The position numbers were made by a program, and so were the translations under genes. From NCBI RefSeq assembly GCF_009389715.1, contig NC_052404.1:9680480-9744479 (forward strand): 64,000 nucleotides of DNA. The letters run 5' to 3'. The stretch is from Phoenix dactylifera (lineage: Eukaryota; Streptophyta; Magnoliopsida; Arecales; Arecaceae). Under the pieces are notes generated by a model. It saw only the letters and a list, made by a program, of their open reading frames with translations. It searched no databases and was not told the origin of the DNA. Of the stretch, positions 23,221 through 33,618 are shown piece after piece (the stretch's first letter is position 1; each line of letters opens with the position of its first letter).

Positions 23221-24150
23221 TCAAGGGCGAACTAAAAGTGTCAGCTGCTCACCAGATCCCGACGCATGCTTGGGCCGCTTCATCTTGTCGAGCTCAAGCT
23301 GAGCATCCATGAACATCTGCATCCGCTGGAACTCAATGTCCTTCGCAAACTCCATCCGCTGCTTTTCCAGCTCCATCATCTGCTGATGCTTTGATCTCTC
23401 CACCCTCTCATAAACCTCTGCAAACTTCACAATGGCCCTCGCCAACTCCCCAAAAGCCCCTTCCTCCCCACCACCACCGCCCAAACTCGCCCAACTCCTC
23501 CGCCGCTTTTTTCTTGCAGCCCCAACATCAAACATCCCATTGTCGTCATCCTCCTCGTTTTCATCGTCATCATCCTCCTCATCATTATCATCCCCGACCC
23601 GGCCAAATTCTCCACGGGAACTCTCCGAGGACCCCGGCGAGTTCGTCGACCCGTCCGAGCAGACGGCAGCATTAGGGTTAGGGTTCCGGGGCTTGATGGT
23701 AAAGGTAAGGGAAGGGTGCCGGCGGGAATTGGGTTGGGGGTAGTGGGGTTTGATGAAGGGGACGCAGGAAGGATTCGGGTTCTTGATAGATGGAGCAGAG
23801 TTGGGCCCGATGAGGAGGTCAAGGCGCGAGAACAAGGGCCACTGCGACAGCCCGGGCTTCGATTTCTCGAGCTTATACTTCTTCTTGAGGGTATCGATCC
23901 GATTCTTGCACTGGACGTCCGTCTTCCGGGGCTTGCCGAGAACCTCCTGCCGGTCGTTCACGGCATCGGCGACCTCCTTCCAGTCCTTCTGCCGGAGGTT
24001 CCCCCGGCTCAGCTGGAGGTACCGGTCCCCCCACGCCTCTATCAGCGCCTCCGACGCTCCCTCGCTCCAGCAGTCCTCCCTCCCTCCGGCGCCACCGGCG
24101 TGCGTCGGCGGCGTAGGGTGGTGGCGGTACCCCTGAGGACCGGGATCCAT
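23221..24150 (-). CDS. Trihelix (GT-type, MADF/SANT-like) transcription factor, ASIL/VFP clade
   Basis: 309 residues read as one exon. The trihelix domain spans about residues 26-115: DCWSEGASEALIEAWGDRYL, GNLRQKDWKEVADAVNDR, TDVQCKNRIDTLKKKYKLEK and WPLFSRLDLLIG, with the conserved tryptophans of the three helices. A very acidic run (DDNDEEDDDDENEEDDDNG) and a basic KKRRRSW patch follow; the C-terminal helix MELEKQRMEFAKDIEFQRMQMFMD is the usual fourth helix of the clade. Family members bind GT-type elements and act mainly as repressors. The ORF ends QLTLLVRP, unlike the family; a good donor (GTGAGC on the minus strand, starting at 23252) inside SGSGEQ suggests the last residues may instead come from an unseen downstream exon. 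The gene diverges from the small gene starting at 24772. Confidence 0.88.
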   Translation of the reverse strand: MDPGPQGYRHHPTPPTHAGGAGGREDCWSEGASEALIEAWGDRYLQLSRGNLRQKDWKEVADAVNDRQEVLGKPRKTDVQCKNRIDTLKKKYKLEKSKPGLSQWPLFSRLDLLIGPNSAPSIKNPNPSCVPFIKPHYPQPNSRRHPSLTFTIKPRNPNPNAAVCSDGSTNSPGSSESSRGEFGRVGDDNDEEDDDDENEEDDDNGMFDVGAARKKRRRSWASLGGGGGEEGAFGELARAIVKFAEVYERVERSKHQQMMELEKQRMEFAKDIEFQRMQMFMDAQLELDKMKRPKHASGSGEQLTLLVRP

Positions 24151-24771
24151 GAATCGATCGGAACCCGCCGGCGACAGTAAGGATTAGGGTTAGGGTTTCG
24201 AGATGAGAAGGGGGAATGGTGGTGGGGAAGTTTTTTTAGGAGACGCCGGGATCAGGGGGATAAGAAAGCGGGGCAGTCCCCACCGGGTCGGTGAGGAGGG
24301 GCGCGGAGAGCCGTCGGCCGCGCATCTGTCCACCCCCGACGGTAACGTCACCGTGCAACCAACTTAGCGTGAGAGATTGCTGACCGCGGACGGAGTCTAA
24401 CCGGGGGGCGGTGACCCTACTCAGATCTCGGGAACCGGGAGTGAAAGAAGGCGTTCCAGTGTTCTTTAAGAGAACTATAACATAACTGATCCTGTTACAA
24501 TATGCGGGTAATATTGGCGCCACGTACACGGCTTCCGGGAACTCGGACTTGCACTTTTGGGGAGAGCGGGTCAAGACACAATGGTTCATGAGAACAGCAG
24601 AACGCATGTCAAGGCGCGTGACCGGACTGCGGCGAGGGAAAGGGATCGCGAAGGGGCGTTAAGTTGTCGCTTACATTTATCATAGATTAGCCGGGTGCTG
24701 AAGCTGCGGAGAAGACGGGGAAACAGGGGTGAGAGAGAGAGAGAGAGGGGGTGGAGAGGGGCAAGGAGGAG
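24151..24771. promoter_or_regulatory. Shared divergent promoter with telo-box
   Basis: This 621-bp gap separates the start codons of the trihelix gene (-) and the small conserved gene (+). A telo-box pair, GGATTAGGGTTAGGGTTTCG, lies at about 24180-24200, just upstream of the trihelix start; a GA microsatellite (24731-24747) lies in the leader of the plus-strand gene. The middle is GC-rich with no ORF of note. Divergent transcription is inferred from orientation. Confidence 0.55.
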
Positions 24772-27700
24772 ATGGGGCGGACACCGAGGTCGATCGTGGA
24801 GGATGATTACGAGGTAAAATCTGAATTGCTTTAGGCTTTAGATCCCTGATTTGGACGGAATAGTTCGATCAAGATTGGTGTTTGTTGTTGTCTTGGACCA
24901 TAAATGGGAAGAGCTTTCCTTTGAATAGAAGATTTACTGTAATAGAAGTATAAATAAGTTTTCTTTTCATAGCATGGAATTCTATTAATTCGAGGTTGTG
25001 TGTTAAATTGTTATACTTCTTGTGATTATAGATGTGATAGAATATCTAGGGATGCTTATCTTCTGGGTGGTGGTACCTTGTGCTGAAAAAGAAATCGCAG
25101 GCTCAACTGTGAGCATACAGTTGCTTCAAGCATCACTAGAACAAGTGCTTCATTTGGAGAGCTGTATTGTCCACACCAAAGTGGTAATAATTGATGCTTG
25201 GTTACTAGTAAGCAGGACAATCATGTTTGTTAGAACTCAAACGATTCCTTTTGATAGTAGTATGTGATCCGTGGAAATTTTTGTTGTGTTGCACTCATTA
25301 TGAGGGATGATGGCTATGTGATTGTTTTGTCTTGGTTTCAGAATTCAAACAGCTGGATATACAGACCTAGAATAGAAGCCAGAACGTTTCTAGATCGTTT
25401 GGTTCTTCTAATCTTGATTTTCATGATCTGTACTTTGCAACTAGTTATCAAATTTCTCTCCTTCTACAAACTCCACAATCCTTGGATGGATATAAATCCT
25501 TGCAAGTTTTGCTTGGTTGTCACACGATCCATCAACTCATCTGCTTGTCAGCACATGCTTATTGCATTTCCCAAGTGGGAGCAGATCATGACTTCATATC
25601 ATATAGATTTTCTTGTGGAGAGGATGCGCATTAGGACAAAGGCCATGTAAAGGAGAAATTGTTTGACTATTTTCCCCTAAACAGATATTTGTTTCAAACT
25701 TTCAATTGGTCCAATTGCTGAAATGGTTCTGATTCTATCTGTCATCCCTTGCTGACAACAAAATTAGATTGTATAGAATACTTATGGTTTTATTAGTTAT
25801 CTCTTAATGAAAATACAAAGCTGAAGGCAATATTTCCATGTCACAGTGTGAGTTCCACCTGAGTCTGATTTTATTGTTAGAGAAAACAAATATAGGAGTT
25901 GTTCACAACTGTATCTGATTTTATTCTGCAACTTCCTAGTGTAACCTATGGTATGGTTATTGAAAGAAATTAACTACAGTTTAAGCTTGTATAGGAAATG
26001 ATTGGATGACAAAAATTATTATGGCTCTTCTGGAAATATATTGAAAAATGATATGTTACATTGTTTTTTAAGTGATAGATGAATTATCCACTCTTTTTTA
26101 CATTAGCTAGGTTCATATGAGGTTCAAACACTTCGCCCTTTCCATGTCTAAAGTAGATGGAAACATGATGATAGAACAATATAGCCTAAATACAATGTTT
26201 TAACATGCACCTGCAGTATGAGGGGGATTAAGGGACCACATAGTGCATATACAGTTTGCAGATGTATATGCAGTTACTATTTTTTAACCATTCAAAAATA
26301 AATATAATATATTAAATATAATAAGTCCAACAATAATGATATTTTTTTTATGGATGGATAATAACAATATCAATAACAATAACAACTAATAATTAGTACT
26401 TATTACTAAGTTTCTAAACAAATAGCAATAGCTATGATATAATCAACATTTTATCACTATTAATACTCGTAGCAGGCCCACCTGAAATCCATATTAAATC
26501 TAACCATCAGCTTTAACCTGCTTAACCTTCATAGGTCCATATAAATATATATGTGTGTGTGTGTGTGTGTGTTGGGGTTGGGGTTGGGGGGGGGGGGGTG
26601 TGGAGGGGAAGGGGGGTGCATGTGTCTATGGAATGCGAAGGGCTGCCTTTTAGTCCATATGTGGTATGACTGCATGTGGTACTGCATATAGGCAATGCTG
26701 TGCAGATTAGGAACCAAATACACGTGGACTGGTGCATATGTGACAGCATGCACTCGATTTAAAACACTGCCAAAATAACAGTTTGATCATTCTTCATTGA
26801 AAAGTTGCTTTGACATTAGACCTTTTTTGGTGATCACAATCTCAATCTCATTGGTTGCCTAGATATTAATCAATGAGTTATAAGAATCCAAGTCTGTTCG
26901 ACTCTGGTGATACAAGACAGTTTACTTAATTAAAAAGGTGGCATGTTATATCACTGACTTTGAAGTTTATTGAGCTGCCCTTCTGGAAAAACTGATTTTG
27001 CTGAGGGCTTGAATAAAGCAAGGTCAAAAATTTTTGGATTGCATTGTTGTACTTAATTTTTTAAAACACTCTTGTATATATTTATCCTTTGCCTGTATAT
27101 ATATCTCAAAATCGAATTATTCAGTGCCCTGTTAGACTAACTAATGTAACATATGAATGCAGACTGAACAACAAAAGCAAGCTGCTGCTGATGTTCTGTT
27201 ACAATATTCACAATTTGTCATGGTGTGCATTGGGGAGGGAGTTCGACCAAGTGATCTAAGGTTGCACTTGATGAAGGTATGTACTTATTGTTGTGTTACC
27301 TTATCTTTTCCGTACCTTGGCTTCATAGGTGGCATTGAAATTTCATATGGTCCTGCATCATATAATATATGTTGTATCCTGCACAATTACAATGCTGTGT
27401 TTTCTGATATTTCTGATATTTAAAGCTTTGTGCATAACAACAAGGATCATGCTTATGGGTCAATAGATTCCAAAGCATATGTTTTTTTCTGAGGTATGTC
27501 GATTTATCTATTAAGCACGGTAAAAGTTGCTGAAGCTATAGAAAGACTCAAGCTTTTCTTGGTGTGTCTGGCTCCCGGCAGATAGTCCCTACTCCTCGGA
27601 AGGTGGAGACGGTTGACGCATGGCAAAAGACTGGTTATGAAAAGACTTAAAAGAAAATATATTGGAGTTTTAGTAATTTACCCTGGGACTGTTAAGCAAT

Positions 27701-29353
27701 CATTGCTTATGTCATAGGATTTTCCACAATTTCCAATTTAAACTCAATCTTTCTAGCAGTTGTGTCAAACTGCTGATCCACATGCCAAGACTACTAGACA
27801 ACACTTGATGCCTGCATACGTTTGTCATTTTTGTGGGTCTGGTTTTATTTCATGATTACCTCAGATACTCAATGCGCTTGCTTCAGAATTCAACAAGTGA
27901 AAATTACAGATGCTTATAAGGCATTATGGAAGAATCATTACTATGTTGCGAGAGACTTGAGAATTAATGGAAGCAGATGATTTGCTACTAAGAAATATGA
28001 TATCAGAAAATGCCAGGGCAAGATGTCTGTCCTTGAATTTTCGGGGATGCTGTTTTCACTGGTTGGATTAAATATAGAATAGATCATTGTGCACAACCAA
28101 AATCAGAAACATGTGGATCTTATAAATTATATGATGAATTCAGGGATCACATTATTCAGTGCCAATCTGCCAAGGACTTGTCCAAGACACCAAGGCTGCC
28201 TTCTGCAGTAGGCTTCTTCCATACATTCTATGGGAACTTGGTACAAGTTTTCCAGTGGCAGTTATTGAATGTAGAACGCTCTGTCGGTTCTGTTGGAAGG
28301 GCTTCAGAAGGTCCTGTCGTATTTTATCCCTCAAAACTTTGCAGGTCAAGAAATTCAGCTTTGCAAGGAACAACCTCAGAGGATACGCCGTGTCAAATTC
28401 TGTCATGCTTGGGGACTCTCGATCTGTTTGGTTATGTTGATAGAAGCTTCATTTTCTTTCATCTCCGTGAATGTTATCCATATCTTCCATTCCTCATAGG
28501 AAGCATCAGTATATGATCATTTGCTGTCTGAGAGCTGTGTGAGGAAATCACAAGTGAACCTTCTTTTATGGTTATAGAACTGGAGCTCGGGGAATGGTTG
28601 TGGTCAGGATAATTTTATGATCCACACCAATACAGGACTATAAATTTATCTGAATCCAGATATTGGAGTTTTATATTAAGTAGGATTTAGTGTGCTAGAG
28701 AGTTTTAGGGATCTTGAGTAGGCAATAGCCGCTAACATTGGTCTGATACCCACAGATGCAGTCCCTCCACTAGTTGTTCCACCTCCCAGGCCATTCTTCT
28801 GGACGGTCTTGTGGAATGTATTTGACGCGTCTTCTAGTGTTTTGTATTTTCTTTCTTTTCCTTAAGTCCCAAGGAATATTGTGTTACGAGTCAGAACACT
28901 GAATATATCTGCCATCAGCTGGGCCCAATGGCCATCTTCCTCTACATCTGTTCAATTGTCGTTTATTGTTTCTGCAAATTTAAAATTGTAGTCATCATTT
29001 TTATTTCCAGTTAAGTATGGACTTTGGAACAAGAACATAACTATGCCAAAAAAGGGTCCTTATATTATAAAGATGTGCAAAATATTGTCCATCACCTGTC
29101 TTATCTTTTAGAAAATAGATATACATAACATTAACAAGTATTAAGGTATTTTAATTCATATCAGGGTTGCTCTCTCTACTGGTTTCTCCTTCTTTCATGT
29201 GAACTGATAGAAGAAATTTTTCTTTTGCAGGAAATTTCAGGAATGCCGACCTCGTTGAAGAAAGAACCTTTATCAGCAGTAGCTTCTCCTGATTCCACAG
29301 GCGAACCATCATCATCAGGAATATTGAAAGGAGACAAAATTGAAGGCTCCTAA
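24772..29353 (+). CDS. Small conserved plant protein of unknown function, three exons
   Basis: Exons 24772-24813, 27163-27276 and 29231-29353, all joined in phase 0 at good GT/AG sites, give 92 residues. They read MGRTPRSIVEDDYE; then TEQQKQAAADVLLQYSQFVM, CIGEGVRPSDLRLHLMK; then EISGMPTSLKKEP and a Ser/Pro-rich tail ending DKIEGS. I recognise the central block as typical of a small conserved plant family without a known role, but cannot name it. No signal peptide, membrane segment or catalytic motif is seen; the middle may be a short helix pair. Introns are long (2349 and 1954 bp) and AT-rich; ORFs inside them lack domain evidence. The exact phase agreement across three exons and the plausible stop support a real gene. 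The first exon is short and its start is the least certain part. Confidence 0.75.
24814..27162 (+). other. Intron 1 of the small conserved gene
   Basis: 2349 bp, AT-rich. It holds a TG microsatellite plus G-run near 26551-26620 and chance ORFs near 25022-25650 with no recognisable domain. No nested gene or transposon ends were found. Confidence 0.6.
27277..29230 (+). other. Intron 2 of the small conserved gene
   Basis: 1954 bp. Around 28150-28520 several overlapping ORFs occur on both strands in a less AT-rich stretch, which may be a decayed insertion, but no family is recognised. The rest shows nothing. Confidence 0.55.
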
Positions 29354-30857
29354 TAATCTTGTCATGAAAAATAAGTTATTGGCTCATATTCTGATCAGGC
29401 ATATAGACTCGGCCTGAATGAGGACATCATCCTCTTAATTCTGTAAACCTCAAGGAGAAAGTTACAAAATGTAGCTTGCACATAATGGATGAAAAAGTTT
29501 CCTAATGGATGTCTTCTTGGGTGTAAATATAATGCATTATGTCGATATAAATCATTATGTGTTTTTTTTAGTATATAATTCAATGTGTTATCACTCTTAT
29601 AAGTAGAAACAGGATGTCATTCAGTGTTGTTATGAAGTTTTATTGGCTAATAAGCTGATTCGGATACATAGTTTGTTGGTAATACTGTATACCGGACCAG
29701 GGCATGTAGCTTGGCCCAGTTCATGGTGGTTTGACTTAATTTGAAGTGATTCTGATTCAATTCAATAAAATGGTGGATATATTACATCAAAAGTTTTAAT
29801 CAATCATTTTTGTCTTGACACTTGGATTGATCATAGTTGGTCACTTTTCGAAAATGGTAGATGTGAGTACTTTCACATTGGGTGGAAGGGAAGTTATTTG
29901 GATAAAAGAAAGTTATCACAGGCATGCCAAAGAACTTGTTGGCTGATGAGGAAGAGTGGCAAGTTCGCGTGACTATGCCATCGGCATTTGAATAGCTAAA
30001 AAGAGGATAATCGAAAGAAAGATAATTTGAATAATGTAGGTCCAAATGCATTGGCTTTCAAGAATTTTACTACCATCACACCATCCATTTAAAGATAGAT
30101 TGATCGGGTAGGAATAGATGTAGCGGGGGGCTACGATAGAAGAAATCTGCGTTAATACTACTTCTAAGATAGACTTATATTGATAACCTAAGTGCAGAAT
30201 AGAGGGAAAATAATGCAAAGATAATTAAAGTTAAAATAGGATTGATTGCTATATTGAATGTTTTCTCTTAGAATATAATCGTTTATTTATGCTAGAAGAC
30301 AACCTACATATAGCTACTAACTCTTAGCAAAGGTCAACAACTGATCTCCACTTCTGATAGTTCTAGTAATTAATACTAGATGTCCTCCGACTGTTCATAT
30401 TTGTCAAAACAGCTAGATCCTGTACTACTCATCAGATTGATAATTATATCTAATCAACCTTGTCATTTGCATTCATTCAGCTTGTTCCAAATGAGAACTT
30501 TAGTTGTCTCCCTCTAATTGGCCTATAACATTCACTCCCATGCTTCAAGGTGTCTTTGGCTAGTTGTTCAGCTCTTCTTATGCCTCACTTGTTTGCTTAG
30601 TTCTATCAAGCATCCCTTTTACTAGTTATTTGGGCAACCATATTGGCTTTGGTCTTGGCTCAAGGCTGGAGGTTCCTATCTATTCCTACTTTAGAGCTGC
30701 CACCTATACGGTAATCCATAGGTTTGAGATAGGGTATAAACCAAAGATAATTGTTGCTGCAAACAACTACCAATTTGCATTATAAGAAGGGAAAGAGGCT
30801 TCATTTGATTATATACTCTTTCTATAGGGATATTTGACTAGCTTGACATAGATAAAG
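29354..30857. other. Intergenic DNA
   Basis: Probable 3' UTR of the upstream gene in the first 250 bp or so, then AT-rich sequence with no recognised gene or element. Confidence 0.45.
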
Positions 30858-31304
30858 TGTAACAACTCATGACTTCACCAAAAAATTCTGGTTAAAAAGT
30901 ATTATTTGGATTTTTTGGTATTGCATAAGTATTCAATATCTATCGTGCATAGTAATGTAGGGCTCAACATATACTCAGTGTAAGTTCTCACATTCTCCCC
31001 CTTATTTAAGCCCTAGATAAGAGTTTAAATTCATTCGAGTCCAATCATAAGTACCATAAATTTAATTACAAACATCATAATCGGTCGGTAGTCAACTCAA
31101 ATAAGTCTGTGCTTTAGTGTCTCTTGGTTCACATGGACCATAGGTTGGGTCCATTTTGATATTATTTGTAACGATTTAGGTTCTCGCCTAAAAAAGGCTA
31201 ATCAAAAAGTGTTATTTAAGTTCCTTGGTCGTATATGAGTACTTAAGATCTATCTAGCGTATGCTCGAAATGCGACTAAACACATGTTGGCATGAATCAT
31301 CAAA
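30858..31304 (-). mobile_element. TRIM (miniature LTR retrotransposon)
   Basis: Two direct repeats of about 135-138 bp, 30858-30992 and 31167-31304, enclose about 174 bp. Both begin TGTAAC. Read on the minus strand, a diverged tRNA-Met-type primer-binding site lies directly after the first repeat (near 31150-31165) and a GGGGGAGAA-type purine tract lies before the second. Flanks TAAAG and TATAG are consistent with a 5-bp duplication. No coding capacity. It is the same family as the copy at 49360-49804. The repeats differ considerably, so it is old. Confidence 0.7.
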
Positions 31305-32625
31305 TATAGATTTTATGACTCTTATATATACCACAATAGGCATAGAGAAGATCTTGCATTTCTGATCTTGCTTTAAAGTTCTTTAACAGGCAGTCTTATT
31401 TCATCTTGGAGGATAGCTATCAAGCATCACAAAGATTTTGCATCGTCGACTCTTATTGACTAATCCAGTTCTCCAATGTGAAGTCTCATTTCACCTTGAA
31501 GGATAGCCATCATGGTATACTCTAATAATTCATCGCATGTATTCCAATAATCTATCTTCAATTTCTTTGCACGTCTAGTTGCTTGTGAGTTATTATTTTT
31601 TATCTTATTCCCTTCTTTGTGCTCATTTCACTGAAAATTTTAGGTTTTTTTACCAACTCAAAACTAGACCATTCCCTGATCAACTTAATTCTATCGATCG
31701 ATCTGCTTGATCTAGGTTGCTAGTGACTAAATCAACCGCTAGTTTAATTTCTTGGGAAATTGGTGTGCTTTAGGGCCATTTAGTGATGCTCCGTCTAAGC
31801 TTGATCTAATCCATATCCAAATAATGATTGGACACGGTTCCCAAATGAAAATGGTGACTCCATTTAATAAATTAGACATGGATCACAAAATCAAACTAGA
31901 AACTAAGTTGAACTTCTCCAAAATTAGTTTGGAAATCAAGATACAAGTGGATCAAATCTGGACCCAATTTCAAGCCGCAACAGGACATAATCCAGTTTGG
32001 GTCGGTTCAGGATTTGCACCTGGAGGCGTCCCAACTCTCCCTGCAACTCTCCAGTGTACGCCGGACCATGCCTCCATTGTCTTGTCCGATGCAACCCTAA
32101 TCTAGCGGACGGAAAAATTTACGCGTTTCTTTGCCATCTTCGCCTTTCCACGGCGTCTCAACTCGCTCCGAATTTTGTCGAAGCCTCTTAATAAGGTTAA
32201 ACAAATGAAAGATTCTCGTTCTACAGCGAAATTCCCAATTCCGAACGAATCCCCCCTCTTCCTCTCCCTCGCCGCTTGCTTTCTCGTGTCCATAAAATCC
32301 CTAACTTGGTGGTTTCGTCGCAGATAGATCCCAACTCTCGAAGCTCGACGTCCGCCGAGTATAAGGAGAAGGTGAGCTTCGATCTATCCAATCTATTCTT
32401 TTAACCACATATACTCTATTCGATTCCATTATTTTAATGCCCGAGGATTCTTTGTGATAAGGATATGGATTTATAATTTCTCTCTAATGGATTAATTATG
32501 GAATGCCTTAACTTTGCCCTGGTTTAGAACCAAAGGGATGGATCCAATTATAAATTCGTGACTTGAAGCGAAAACACAGTTCTTCCTCTGTATTCTTGGT
32601 GGTAACCGAAACCCCTGATCTAAAA
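31305..32625 (+). promoter_or_regulatory. Upstream region and 5' leader of SGF11
   Basis: 31305 to about 32080 is AT-rich with no gene recognised. 32080-32370 is richer in GC and contains a possible non-coding first exon ending near AGGAGAAG|GTGAGC (about 32370). The coding start follows at 32626 after a leader intron or continuous leader. TATA box not identified. Confidence 0.4.
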
Positions 32626-33618
32626 ATGGCAGCATCCAATGATGGGAACTCATCCCCTCGATCTCAGGTGAGCTAAAACTGTCGCATTCTTTGCAAAGGA
32701 TGTTAAAACTTTTGCAAGTGGTCGGCTTTGTGATCAAATTGGATGAGTTTAATCTATTACGATTTTGGTGCTTTGTTTGTGGACCTTGTGGTTTGATGTG
32801 CAGCTTGCTTCTCGTTGTTTCGAGGACTTGCTGGATTCCATCATCGTGGATGTGGCGTCAGAGTGCCACCGGATAGCTAGGCTTGGCCTCGACCGTAACC
32901 TGGAAGAAGAGGAAGAGGAGCTGAGGCTCTCGGTGCAGGCCCGAGTTGCAGATCCTAGCAGCAGCAGTGAAGCGAATGGTAAGAATATTGTTGATATATT
33001 TGGGCAGACGCATCCCGCCATTGCTGATGAGATCTTTGAGTGCATGAACTGCGGGCGGCCAATTGTGGCTGGGCGTTTCGCTCCGCACTTGGAGAAATGC
33101 ATGGGAAAGGTTGGTTTTCTATGATATGCTGCCCTCCTTTGGCAATTCCCAGGTCATCTCTATGAAACAAAAATATATATATGCTCTTGCATGCTAGTAT
33201 TCAAACTTTAAATCAAAATATTCGTTCTCTACATATGCCACAATGTTCTCTTAGTGGCTCTTTAGTATAAATATACAGTCATATAAACACAAAATGCACG
33301 GCTGCTGTCCAATATTCAGAGTAAGAAAATTCAAATCCATGTAACCATGAATATGATGATGATTCGTTTTTCAGTGGTTTGCTGTCGCTTTTTATTGATG
33401 TGTCTTAACCCCTTGTGTTTGTGTCTTCTTCATTTTAGGGTCGAAAGGCTCGAAAGGTTACGAGGAGCAGTACCATTGCAAGGACCAGGCATTCTCGTGG
33501 TAGTCCGGTATCGGTCTATGCTCCCTATTCCAATGCCACCAATACCAACAGAGCTCCAAATGGAACCACTGGTGGTGCTGGGGAGGAGTATGCTGACTAC
33601 ACATATGGGGAGCCATGA
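32626..33618 (+). CDS. SGF11: SAGA-associated factor 11 (SGF11), three coding exons
   Basis: Exons 32626-32667, 32804-33109 and 33439-33618 join in phase 0 and encode 175 residues. The N-terminal part (LASRCFEDLLDSIIVDVASE and following, about 15-45) is the helix that in family members packs against the deubiquitinase-module partners. The C-terminal part has the SGF11 zinc finger C-x2-C-x11-H-x3-C: Cys94, Cys97, His109 and Cys113, context CMNCGRPIVAGRFAPHLEKC, followed by the basic GRKARKVTR stretch. By family knowledge SGF11 activates the Ubp8-type enzyme that removes ubiquitin from histone H2B and contacts the nucleosome acidic patch. The tail is Ser/Thr/Asn-rich and ends DYTYGEP. The exon 1 start, MAASNDGNSSPRSQ, could be off by a base in my count but the frame is fixed by splicing. 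Nuclear location is expected. Confidence 0.93.

Noticed and set aside
28152-28516. Cluster of overlapping ORFs in intron 2 of the small conserved gene
   Set aside because: No recognisable domain in any frame and no splice or start context; may be a decayed insertion.
31752-32105. 117-residue ORF upstream of SGF11
   Set aside because: Composition and motifs do not resemble any family; lies in promoter DNA.
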